Source: Roseivirga thermotolerans (GTDB taxonomy: Bacteria; Bacteroidota; Bacteroidia; Cytophagales; Cyclobacteriaceae). From it: DNA of 64,000 nt. The DNA lies in assembly GCF_014653175.1 (NCBI RefSeq), contig NZ_BNAG01000002.1:248001-312000 (forward strand), given 5' to 3'. Below, piece after piece: positions 8,630 to 17,100 of the stretch. The notes under the pieces are model-generated. The model was given only the letters and a program-made list of their open reading frames with translations. It was not told the origin of the DNA and did no database searches. The translations under genes and the position numbers were made by a program. The stretch's first letter is position 1; every line of letters starts with the position of its first letter.

Positions 8630-9346
8630 TCAGGCAATCTCATTCTCAAGTCCATATTTGCTAATGAGCTTCTTAGCCAGATCGGTAGAAGTTTCGCTAT
8701 TCATGGATAGAAGCGATTTAATCATCTCTATTTTGGCAGACTTGGGCTGGCTATCCATTGGGTCTGGTGCTTCTTCTCCTGTACTGATGATACCTTCTTT
8801 TTCGAATAGAGAAGCTAGCCAGTCATTTACCTTCAGGTCAATTACTAAGTGAATTCGATCGGTTTGGCCGCCATTGTAAACACTATGCAACTCATTAAAA
8901 TTGGCAAACCAGCATTCCCCCTCTTTCATGGGTAATTTTTCTCCTGCAACAATAAACTCAATTTGCGGATTGGTTTGCAATGGAATATGCAAACGAACGA
9001 GCCCGTCAAAAAAGCTTAGGCTGTGGTCTGAATGCTCTTTTATATGGCTTCCGGGAGTCAATTTGAGAATTCTGACTGCCGTTTTTTCGCAGTGGAAGTA
9101 GTCCAGTATGGACTGAGTGGAGCTCATTAAGCCGGAATATTCAGTGTCTTGATAACTATCACTTTGTTGATCTCCGGCACTCAATTCGTGCCGGGCATCA
9201 ACTGGTTTTCTTAAAGAAAGACCGCTCCATTCCCCATCATAGTAGCCGGTATTGAAATGTTTCTGGCATTCAACGGATAAAGATTGAAACTCCTTGAGTA
9301 TGGGTTTGTAGTCGAACCGAAATGAAAAACGATGACTTGGTTTCAT
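8630..9346 (-). CDS. Aspartyl/asparaginyl beta-hydroxylase-like dioxygenase, copy 1
   Basis: A 238-residue cytosolic protein resembling the aspartyl/asparaginyl beta-hydroxylase family (Fe(II)/2-oxoglutarate-type cupin fold). The metal-binding pattern is visible: His105-Ser-Asp107 in the PGSHIKEHSDH stretch, distal His154 in FNELH, and Arg164 (DRIH), the likely 2-oxoglutarate contact. In this family the substrate is an Asp, Asn or other side chain in a protein or peptide. A C-terminal tail of about 60 residues beyond the cupin core is not in the catalytic family. It lies 27 bases downstream of the TPR/methyltransferase gene on the same strand and is probably co-transcribed with it. A second family member is 3 kb away. 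Confidence 0.82.
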   Translation of the reverse strand: MKPSHRFSFRFDYKPILKEFQSLSVECQKHFNTGYYDGEWSGLSLRKPVDARHELSAGDQQSDSYQDTEYSGLMSSTQSILDYFHCEKTAVRILKLTPGSHIKEHSDHSLSFFDGLVRLHIPLQTNPQIEFIVAGEKLPMKEGECWFANFNELHSVYNGGQTDRIHLVIDLKVNDWLASLFEKEGIISTGEEAPDPMDSQPKSAKIEMIKSLLSMNSETSTDLAKKLISKYGLENEIA

Positions 9347-9373
9347 ACTTCGCTGTGGATTTGGTCTGGCTGG

Positions 9374-11140
9374 CTATTCATTGACTATTCTGGCATTTTC
9401 AAACCAGATTTTGATGTCGTTATAGCACAAAGTAAGTCCAAGAACATCGCCTTTTTTGCCAGCTAACTCCTTGTCAAAAAAAGCAATGGCTTGCCCCCAG
9501 TGATTGTCCTTTCTCTCTGGAGCACTAGAGATAGATATGTCATTGGTTAGGTTCAGTTTGAACCAAAAGGCCACACCATGAATATTGTCATTCCGGGTTA
9601 TTTCAAACTCAAGCTCTACTCTTTGGCTATGATTGCCCGGAATGGTTGGCCAGGGCTTTTCGAAGTTCACATGAAGTAAATCCTTTTCATCGGACATAAA
9701 CTCATGCTCCGTAGCCGATAGCTTCATAGACAGATAGGCTTCAGCTACGCGAAACTTATTGAAAGGAGACAAATCGAAGCCCGAGATGTCTTTTATGGGA
9801 TGAATTTGCTTTTGTTTCGGTAGGCTAATTATGCGGCCAACTACATTGGCCGATTGGGGAATGGTTTTGCAACCTGGTGCTCCTAAAGCTTCAATGGCAT
9901 GTCTAAATGAAAATACGGCATGCTCTCCCAGTAGTCCTGAGTCGAATATTTCGGCCACAATAACATTTGGTTTTTCTTTCAGGTCGTTCGGTGGTATTTG
10001 CGTAGAGTATTTTTTAAAGAGCGTAATTTTTTCTGAGTATCCGTTTTTCTTGAAAATGTCTAGTGCCGCTTCGGCTAGCAAACCTGAACTCTCGCAGGTA
10101 TATACATGTTTTGCACCAGCTCTTGCGGCCATCATGGAGAGAATACCACTCCCTGTACCAATGTCAAGAACCACTGAGTTTTCTTTTACCACCGATTCTA
10201 TAGCCTTTTGGTATGCCTCGTTGCGCTCAAGGTCTGAGAGCATCTCCATGTGCCAGGGAGGAACGAAACGGGTATATATTTGGCTGCGCTTGTTTTTAAT
10301 TTCCTCGTTTCCGGGGGCTAAATCCAAAGCTTTGGTATAGGCCTCCAAAGCCTTTTCAAAGTTGCCTAACTCTTCATACAAACCCGCCATTTGAACTTGA
10401 ACCTGAACATTGTGCTGATAGGTTTTTCCCATTTCATCAAGCAAAGAAGCTCCCTGAGCTCCCTGCCCGTTAGAAATGAGAAACCGGGCATACTCAAAAG
10501 TGGTTTCCATGAATTGAGGCCCGAGTTCGAGCGCTTTTTTAAAGGCCTTTTCTGCTTCCGCAGTCCTGCCGGCAAGCGAGTATAACCGGGCAAGGTACAG
10601 ATGGGACTGATGAACTTGAGGAGCTTTACGGGTGAGCTCATTCAGTAGTGCTTCTGCCTCCTGAAGTTTCCCTTCTTTAGCTTTTAAATCGGCCAGATAC
10701 AAATAAGCATCGGGTATTACCGGCTCTTCTTGCAACAAGAGTTCCAGTATACTCAGTGCCTGACTTTTCTCACCCAGCATGTCGTGTACCTGGGCAAGCT
10801 GTAGGCTAACTTCTTCTCTTTGTGGTTTTAGTCGGCTGGCTTTGAGAAGGTAATCTTTGGCCGATTTAAGATCATTGATTTGCGTATACAGATAGCCCAG
10901 GTTGGAGAGACTCTCAAAATGATTAGCATCAACCTTCAGAGCCTGTTTCCAATGATTAATAGCTTTTGCTGCATTGCCTTTGTGAGCAGCAAGAATGCCC
11001 AGGTAAAATGAGGCATCTATGTTGTCAGGCTCTTTATGGTAAATTTCATTGAGTAATGACTCCGCTTCTGATAGGTTGCCGGAGTTAAAGTGCTTTAAGG
11101 CTTTTTCCAGATCTTCATGCATTGTATTGTGTGCATTCAT
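9374..11140 (-). CDS. TPR protein fused to a PRMT7/9-like arginine methyltransferase
   Basis: A 588-residue cytosolic fusion. Residues 5-290 form about eight tetratricopeptide repeats. Residues 295-588 form a protein arginine methyltransferase: the SAM-binding motif VLDIGTGSGIL (324-334), acidic Glu350 at the end of the next strand, and a double-Glu loop, Glu397 and Glu406, in AEIFDSGLLGE. The WHMEMLSDLERN stretch (296-307) and the double-E loop resemble eukaryotic PRMT7 and PRMT9, and human PRMT9 also carries N-terminal TPRs. The likely product is methylated Arg in a protein; whether mono- or dimethyl cannot be read. It probably forms an operon with the hydroxylase downstream and is divergent from the binding-protein gene at 11271. 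Bacterial PRMT-like enzymes are uncommon. Confidence 0.8.
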   Translation of the reverse strand: MNAHNTMHEDLEKALKHFNSGNLSEAESLLNEIYHKEPDNIDASFYLGILAAHKGNAAKAINHWKQALKVDANHFESLSNLGYLYTQINDLKSAKDYLLKASRLKPQREEVSLQLAQVHDMLGEKSQALSILELLLQEEPVIPDAYLYLADLKAKEGKLQEAEALLNELTRKAPQVHQSHLYLARLYSLAGRTAEAEKAFKKALELGPQFMETTFEYARFLISNGQGAQGASLLDEMGKTYQHNVQVQVQMAGLYEELGNFEKALEAYTKALDLAPGNEEIKNKRSQIYTRFVPPWHMEMLSDLERNEAYQKAIESVVKENSVVLDIGTGSGILSMMAARAGAKHVYTCESSGLLAEAALDIFKKNGYSEKITLFKKYSTQIPPNDLKEKPNVIVAEIFDSGLLGEHAVFSFRHAIEALGAPGCKTIPQSANVVGRIISLPKQKQIHPIKDISGFDLSPFNKFRVAEAYLSMKLSATEHEFMSDEKDLLHVNFEKPWPTIPGNHSQRVELEFEITRNDNIHGVAFWFKLNLTNDISISSAPERKDNHWGQAIAFFDKELAGKKGDVLGLTLCYNDIKIWFENARIVNE

Positions 11141-11270
11141 GTAGTTTCGTTTTTTTAGGATTTCTAAATTAAAAGATAAAAATCTGACTTAAGACTTGAA
11201 ATCGGATTCTTTTTCCACAGTTTTGTCGGAACCTTAATGCCAAACTATTCAATAAACAAATACATACCGA

Positions 11271-12365
11271 ATGACTGATTTTACCCTTGGTGTACTTCTT
11301 CCCAGCTCATCTATTCTTCCTATGGCTAAACGTTTTAAAAGTGGGCTAAAGCGTGCTGCTAAAGAAGTGGGTATAGAACAAATGGAGTTAGAATTTATTG
11401 GCAACGGAAACCCTCGATTGGTGGAGGAGGTCATGAGGAAAATGACTGAATTTCATGAAGTCGATGCCATTACCGGTATTGTATCTAACCAAACTCTGGC
11501 TTTTTGTTCAAAAGTATTCGAGTCGGCTGGTGTTCCTATTGTGGTGAATAATTTGGGAGGTCATTTGCCAGAGCTAAAAGACCTGCCCAATAATGTATTT
11601 ATTAACTCAGACCACATCTGGCAGCAAATGTGGAGCTTAGGTTATTGGGGCACTGAGAAGTTTGGTTCAAAAGGAATGCTAGTAGGCGGAGTATATGATA
11701 TGGCCTATAATTTCACCAAAGCAATGGATCTTGGCATGAAAAAGGCCAACCCTGATTCCAAGTGGTCTTTTGCCGTAACAAGACTTCCTCAGGGAGTAGA
11801 CAATCTTTCAGACCCGTCAGTAGTACTCGATTACATAGAAAAAGATTCTCCCGACTTTCTTATTGCTGCATTTTGTGGGGAGGAGGCGCGGCTGTTTATG
11901 GAAGGCTTTATTAATAGAAAGCTCCACCAAAAAGTGCCTTTGCTTGGGCTGCCTTATTTACTTAGAGACCTATCTTTTGAGCCCGAAGAGGCATTTAAAG
12001 TGTATTCCACTACACTTACCATGGGAGCTTCGCAGCCGCAAGAGGTAAACTGGTTTAATGGAGATGTTTTTGAAGCCCTTGGTTATGAGTCTGGGGTGTT
12101 GTTGGGTGCTAGTCGTGATGGGGGAGGAGTTTTACAGCTTTCGGGTATTGAAATAAATTCTTCCAGAGGAAGTTTTGTTCCGTCCAAAGCTCTGAGAGGA
12201 GAAGAAAGTGTGATTCATTTGGTTGAACATTTATATAAGGGTAAAGTAGCTTCCACCCAAAGTACCCTTGGCCGGCAACTAAGAACAGCAGCCCTTCATG
12301 AGCTCAATATTCCCCATTCCAATATGGTCGATTCCGGTTGGTTCAACCCATACCTTGGGTTGTAG
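11271..12365 (+). CDS. Type I periplasmic-binding-protein fold without a signal peptide
   Basis: A 364-residue protein with the two-lobed fold of branched-chain amino-acid/amide binding proteins: an N-terminal FTLGVLLPSSS strand, a helix, then GIVSNQTLAF, and a second-lobe FLIAAFCGEEA region. Classical members are exported, but this one starts directly at the first strand, with no signal peptide, lipobox or membrane segment. It should therefore be cytosolic. No ABC permease or ATPase gene is nearby, so transport is unlikely and a cytosolic ligand sensor or scaffold is possible. It is divergent from the TPR/methyltransferase gene (130-base intergenic region) and convergent with the second hydroxylase, 8 bases away. 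Confidence 0.7.
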   Translation: MTDFTLGVLLPSSSILPMAKRFKSGLKRAAKEVGIEQMELEFIGNGNPRLVEEVMRKMTEFHEVDAITGIVSNQTLAFCSKVFESAGVPIVVNNLGGHLPELKDLPNNVFINSDHIWQQMWSLGYWGTEKFGSKGMLVGGVYDMAYNFTKAMDLGMKKANPDSKWSFAVTRLPQGVDNLSDPSVVLDYIEKDSPDFLIAAFCGEEARLFMEGFINRKLHQKVPLLGLPYLLRDLSFEPEEAFKVYSTTLTMGASQPQEVNWFNGDVFEALGYESGVLLGASRDGGGVLQLSGIEINSSRGSFVPSKALRGEESVIHLVEHLYKGKVASTQSTLGRQLRTAALHELNIPHSNMVDSGWFNPYLGL

Positions 12366-12373
12366 CTCTGACG

Positions 12374-13048
12374 CTATGCGCTTTCTCTATTCTTTAGTTC
12401 TTGTTCAATTTGGGCAATGACCAGTTCATTGGCGTTGGAATTCATATTTATTAAGAGCTGCTTCATTTCTTGAAGTTCTTCTTTTTGCATTCTCGAATAC
12501 CCGGTGCCAAATGAAGGGGTGTAGTTGGCCTGAGAAAAAATATTGTCCCACCAGGCATTTCTTACACAATCCATTACTATATGTATTCTATCATGGTCAC
12601 TTTCATTTCTTATCTCATGAGGCATGTCTAAATCCAGATACCAGCATTCTCCTTCCTGCCAGTCCACGGGTTTGTCATTCAATAGAGTAAGCATTCCATT
12701 AGGGTGTGAAACCGGAATATGAATTCGAAAAACACCGTTTTCATAATTTCTGGCTATGTCTCTATGTCTTCTAATTACACCTCCGGACCTGAGTATGTGA
12801 ATTCGGTACGTTTCCTTATCAGACTTAATGCTGTTATATATTTTGAATAACTCGGGAAACTTAGTTAAAAGCTCATTCGGTATAAACCCTCCACTCTTTA
12901 AGTCAGGAGTTACGAGGTGAAGTGAAAAAAGCATGTCACGATCTACGAAAGGGTTGTAAATATCGTGGTAAAGTTCTCGGTCGATTGAATCGACCTCTTG
13001 TTTCAGTAGAGATGAGTTGAACCTGAGGGGTAGCTTAATAGATGTCAT
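12374..13048 (-). CDS. Aspartyl/asparaginyl beta-hydroxylase-like dioxygenase, copy 2
   Basis: A 224-residue protein of the same family as the 8630-9346 product but clearly diverged from it. The metal site is visible as His95-Arg-Asp97 (IRRHRD), His144 (MPHE) and Arg154 (DRIH), with the connecting FRIHIPV and EGECWYLD stretches in register. It is soluble with no signal peptide, so any hydroxylation would occur before export. The C-terminal 40 residues are helical. It is transcribed divergently from the tail-collar gene across a 266-base intergenic region and lies tail to tail with the binding-protein gene. Confidence 0.8.
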   Translation of the reverse strand: MTSIKLPLRFNSSLLKQEVDSIDRELYHDIYNPFVDRDMLFSLHLVTPDLKSGGFIPNELLTKFPELFKIYNSIKSDKETYRIHILRSGGVIRRHRDIARNYENGVFRIHIPVSHPNGMLTLLNDKPVDWQEGECWYLDLDMPHEIRNESDHDRIHIVMDCVRNAWWDNIFSQANYTPSFGTGYSRMQKEELQEMKQLLINMNSNANELVIAQIEQELKNRESA

Positions 13049-13314
13049 GTGTGTTTAATTGTTCTGCGTATTGGGTTGGTTAGAATTCCAACGAATATAT
13101 GGTATGTTGATACCAATAAAAACTAGAGATGGTTGAAAGTCTTCATGCCAATTTAAAGAGCCAGGGAGTTACCTGGTTTACCAAAAGTTATCAACGATAG
13201 GGTCAATTAGTATTTATCTGCCGAATCTAACCAATGGCAAAATCATTTTAGGAACTCTTGATTTAATTCGTTTACTTAATCAAAATTTTTTTTCAACAGT
13301 AAACATTAAATACT

Positions 13315-13899
13315 ATGGAACCTTTTATAGGTCAAGTTATGCTTTTTGCGGGCAATTTTGCTCCCCGCGGATGGGCTTTTTGTGAGGGGCAGTTAATGGC
13401 TATTTCATCCAATACTGCACTTTTTTCAATCTTAGGGACTACCTATGGCGGAGATGGAAGAACCACCTTTGCCTTGCCCGATTTAAGGGGCAGAGTGCCA
13501 ATTGGCCCTGGGACAGGCCCTGGATTACCAACTTACAGGCTAGGGCAAAGAGGCGGCTTGGCAAACACTCAGTTAACGGTATTGAATATGCCTTCGCACA
13601 ACCACTTGGCGAGTATGGATAGTGTTAATGGTATAGTGACAATTCCTGTAAATGCCAATTCAGGCGATGAAGATGAAAGTGATCCTTCTAAAGGTGTGCT
13701 GGCCAACACGGGAAATGATATTTTTTCATCTGCGCCAAGTTCAAATTCTTTCTACAATGGTGGAAGTGTGGGTGTTCAATTTGTGGGGTCGCCAACTGTG
13801 GGTTTAACAGGGGGTAGTCAGCCGTTTAGTAACATGCAGCCCTACCTGGCCATCTACTACATCATAGCTTTGTTTGGAACATTTCCTTCAAGAAATTAA
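13315..13899 (+). CDS. Phage tail collar (MdpB/microcystin-dependent-protein type) domain protein
   Basis: A 194-residue protein. Residues 5-60 are a textbook tail-collar domain: GQVMLFAGNFAPRGW, then CEGQLMAIS, GTTYGGDGRTTF and LPDLRGRVPIG. In phages this domain sits in tail fibres. The same architecture occurs as stand-alone chromosomal proteins often called microcystin-dependent proteins, whose role is not established. The C-terminal part is Gly/Ser/Asn-rich, ends in a hydrophobic LAIYYIIALFG segment and has no sorting signal. No other phage gene is in the window, so this is not a prophage remnant. It lies 238 bases upstream of the giant adhesin gene and 266 bases from the divergent hydroxylase. 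Confidence 0.85.
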   Translation: MEPFIGQVMLFAGNFAPRGWAFCEGQLMAISSNTALFSILGTTYGGDGRTTFALPDLRGRVPIGPGTGPGLPTYRLGQRGGLANTQLTVLNMPSHNHLASMDSVNGIVTIPVNANSGDEDESDPSKGVLANTGNDIFSSAPSSNSFYNGGSVGVQFVGSPTVGLTGGSQPFSNMQPYLAIYYIIALFGTFPSRN

Positions 13900-13918
13900 T
13901 CTGATTGAAATACTATCT

Positions 13919-13953
13919 TAAGGCCTCTGTCTCTCTTGGCAGAGGCCTTGTCT
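13919..13953 (+). terminator. Hairpin after the tail-collar gene
   Basis: The arms AAGGCCTCTG (13920-13929) and CAGAGGCCTT (13940-13949) form a 10-base-pair GC-rich stem with a 10-base loop. The following run (GTCTTACTT) is only moderately T-rich, so termination is likely but not certain. Confidence 0.6.
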
Positions 13954-13980
13954 TACTTAAATTGACTTAGGTCTGAGATG

Positions 13981-14015
13981 AGTAATTACCCGCAGGAGGA
14001 CTAGGTATAATTACT
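13981..14015. other. Inverted repeat upstream of the giant adhesin gene
   Basis: Eight-base arms AGTAATTA (13981-13988) and TAATTACT (14008-14015) are separated by 19 bases. They lie about 55 bases upstream of the candidate promoter of the adhesin gene. This could be an operator or chance in AT-rich DNA. Confidence 0.3.
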
Positions 14016-14040
14016 TGATTTAAGTGAGCTTCCTACTTTT

Positions 14041-14075
14041 TTTGTCATCTCATTTAGGTATTCTTATTAGATTTG
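14041..14075 (+). promoter_or_regulatory. Candidate promoter of the giant adhesin gene
   Basis: TTTG (14041-14044) and TAGATTTG (14068-14075) are separated by 23 bases. They match the Bacteroidota -33 TTTG and -7 TAnnTTTG elements at the long end of the usual spacing. Transcription would begin about 55 bases before the start codon. Confidence 0.45.
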
Positions 14076-14136
14076 GAGGTATGACTACAATCGACTCTAA
14101 TTACTTCACCAACAACCAAAACACCTTTTATATCCA

Positions 14137-17100
14137 ATGAAAAAACTTCTGGCTATCGTATTTTCGCTCATAGGCCTCAATGCATCCTTTGCCCAAAACA
14201 ATAATGGAGCAATTGATGCCGCGGGCGATATTGTTTTTGTGGCATATCATGATGACGATGATGGTTTTTCCTTTCTCCTTCTGGATGATTGCCCCAACGG
14301 AACTAGCATTCGTTTTGTAGATGAGGAGTGGAACGGTACTGGATTCGCTTCTTCCACGTCTGAAGGGGAAGTCATATGGAGCAATAATACCGGTTCAACT
14401 ATAGCCAAAGGTACTGTTATAGATATTACTGACGCTGATGATAACGGAGCGGGTATCTCCGCGTCTTTGGGAATAGCCATTGAAGATGATCTTGGTTTTT
14501 CTACGGCCAATGGCGACCAACTGTTCGCTATTACCGGCACTCGGGCTACTCCGGGTGTGTTTTTGGCTTTTGTGGGCTGCGACACTGGAAATACTCTAAG
14601 TGGGACAGGCCTTACTAATGGTAGTACAGCAGTAATAACTTGTTTCGAAGGATACTATTCGGGAACTACCTCTTTTAGTACGCTGTCTTCTGCGGCTACT
14701 ACCATAAACACCATAGGCAACTGGACTACTGGCGATTTTTCGTTTCCTTCGGTGGTTCCGGATACATTCACAGGGTCAGCCTTTGTTTCCGCAGCGCCCG
14801 AAATCAACGTCCAGGGAAATGGGCAAGATATAACGGATGGAGACAATACACCATCCACAGCAGATCATACGGATTTTGGTTCTACAGGTGCGAGTAGCGG
14901 AGCCAATATTGTGAGAACATTTACAATTCAAAACACGGGTACCGGTGATTTAGACCTGACTGGTTCTCCAAATGTAACCATCAGCGGTACACATTCGGCT
15001 GATTTTACAGTATCGAGCCAACCGGGTTCAGACCCAATAAGTGCCTCAGGGTCTACCACTTTTCAAGTAACGTTTAACCCGAGTGCAGTGGGCCTGCGTA
15101 CGGCTGAGATAAGCATTGCGAACGATGATGCAGATGAAAACCCCTATAACTTTACTATTCAGGGAACAGGGCTGGATGATACCGCGCCAGTCTTTGAGAA
15201 TAGCACACCGAGTGCTTCATCGATAGGAGGCACCAGCTTTACTTTGAATACGGATATAGATGAGGCAGGAGATATTTTCTATGTGGTTCTAGCAGACGGA
15301 GCTACCGCACCTACCTCTGCAGAGGTGGTGAGCGGCACCGGAAATGGCGGAGCAGCAGCTGTAACCTCTGGCAATGCTACCGTAAATTCTGGAGGCTTTA
15401 CTAACGCCTTTAGTGTAACCGGCCTGACGTCAGAGACTGCCTACGATGTGTATGTGGTAGCCAGAGACGATGAGGGATCACCAAACCTTCAGGCATCACC
15501 AACCTTGGTAAACGTAACCACAGCTGATGTAACTGCGCCAAGTGTAAGTAGCATTACTGTAAGCGGTTCGCCAGCTACCAACGCTACTAGTGTTTCTTTT
15601 ACAGTAAACTTTAGCGAAAATGTTTCTGGCGTTGATGCAACTGATTTTACAGTAGATGGCTCTGGAGTTACGGGTAACATTACGGGAATGAGTGGTAGCG
15701 GAGCTACCTATACCGTGTCAGTGGGGTCTATTTCCGGTACAGGAACAATCAGTATAGATCTAAAGTCTAGTGGGACGGGTATTCAAGATGGTTCAGGAAA
15801 TGTCATTAGTGGTGGGTTTACTTCAGGGGCTACCCACACAGTAGACACAGAAGCACCGACAACACCAGGCGCTCCTGATCTGGTTGCAGCCTTTGACTCG
15901 GGAACTTCTAATACAGACAATATAACCTCAGTAACCCAACCGAGATTTAGTGGAATAGGAATAGAAACTGGCGTTACCATTAAAATTACCTCTTCAATTA
16001 ATGGTTTGGTAGGAACTACCACCACCAATGTGGGGGGGAGTTACAGCTATATCATAACCGGGACTCTGTCTGAGGGTACACATAATATCACGGTTACCGC
16101 TACCGATGGAGCAGGCAATGAGAGTTCATCTTCTGCAGCATTATCAGTGGTTGTCGACACCTCTGCACCAACATTGAGTTCAAGCAGCCCAACAGACGAT
16201 GCTACAGGAGTAAGCCCCGGTAGCAATATTACCCTGACTTTCAATGAGAATATAGCCTTTGGTACAGGTAACATAGAAGTGATTGACGAAACCGATGGTT
16301 CTAATTCATTTACTATCGATGCTGCAAACCCTGGTTCTCAGGCCTCAATTAGCGGAAATGTTCTGACCATCAATCCATCTTCAGACTTGGATGAGTTGGA
16401 AAATTATTCGGTAAGAATAGCAGCAACGGCCATAGATGATATTGCTGGCAACAGTTACGCAGGTATCACCGATGCTACCACCTTGAATTTCACTACCGCA
16501 GATGGCACAGCCCCAATTTTTGAAAACAGCACACCCAATGCTTCATCGGTAGGAGGCACCAGCTTTACTTTGAATACAGATATAGATGAAGCGGGAGATA
16601 TTTTTTATGTGGTTCTACTAGACGGAGCTACCGCTCCTACCTCTGCAGAGGTGGTTAGCGGCACCGGAAATGGCGGAGCAGCAGCCGTAACTTCGGGTAA
16701 TGCCACCGTAAACTCGGGAGGCTTTACCAATGCCTTTAGTGTAACCGGCCTGACGTCAGAGACCGCCTACGATGTGTATGTGGTAGCCAGAGACGATGAA
16801 GGTACACCAAACCTTCAGGCATCGCCAACCCTCGTAAACGTAACCACAGCCGATGTAACTGCGCCAACTATTCAGAGTAGTTCGCCTGCAAACGGAGCAA
16901 CCAATGTTAACTTAGGCCAGAACCTCACCATTACATTTGACGACAATATGGTTGTAGGCACTGGTAATATTACAATCGTTGAAACCGGTGTGGGTAACTT
17001 TGAGCAGTTGGACGTTACCAATGGTTCATTGGTTAGTGTTTCAGGTGCTACTGTTACTTTAAACCCTTCAGGTACCTTAAAAAAAGGAACAAACTATCAT

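Noticed and set aside
13315-13899. Prophage or phage-tail-derived injection system
   Set aside because: Only one tail-related domain is present. There is no sheath, baseplate, tube, ATPase, capsid, integrase or lysis gene in the window.
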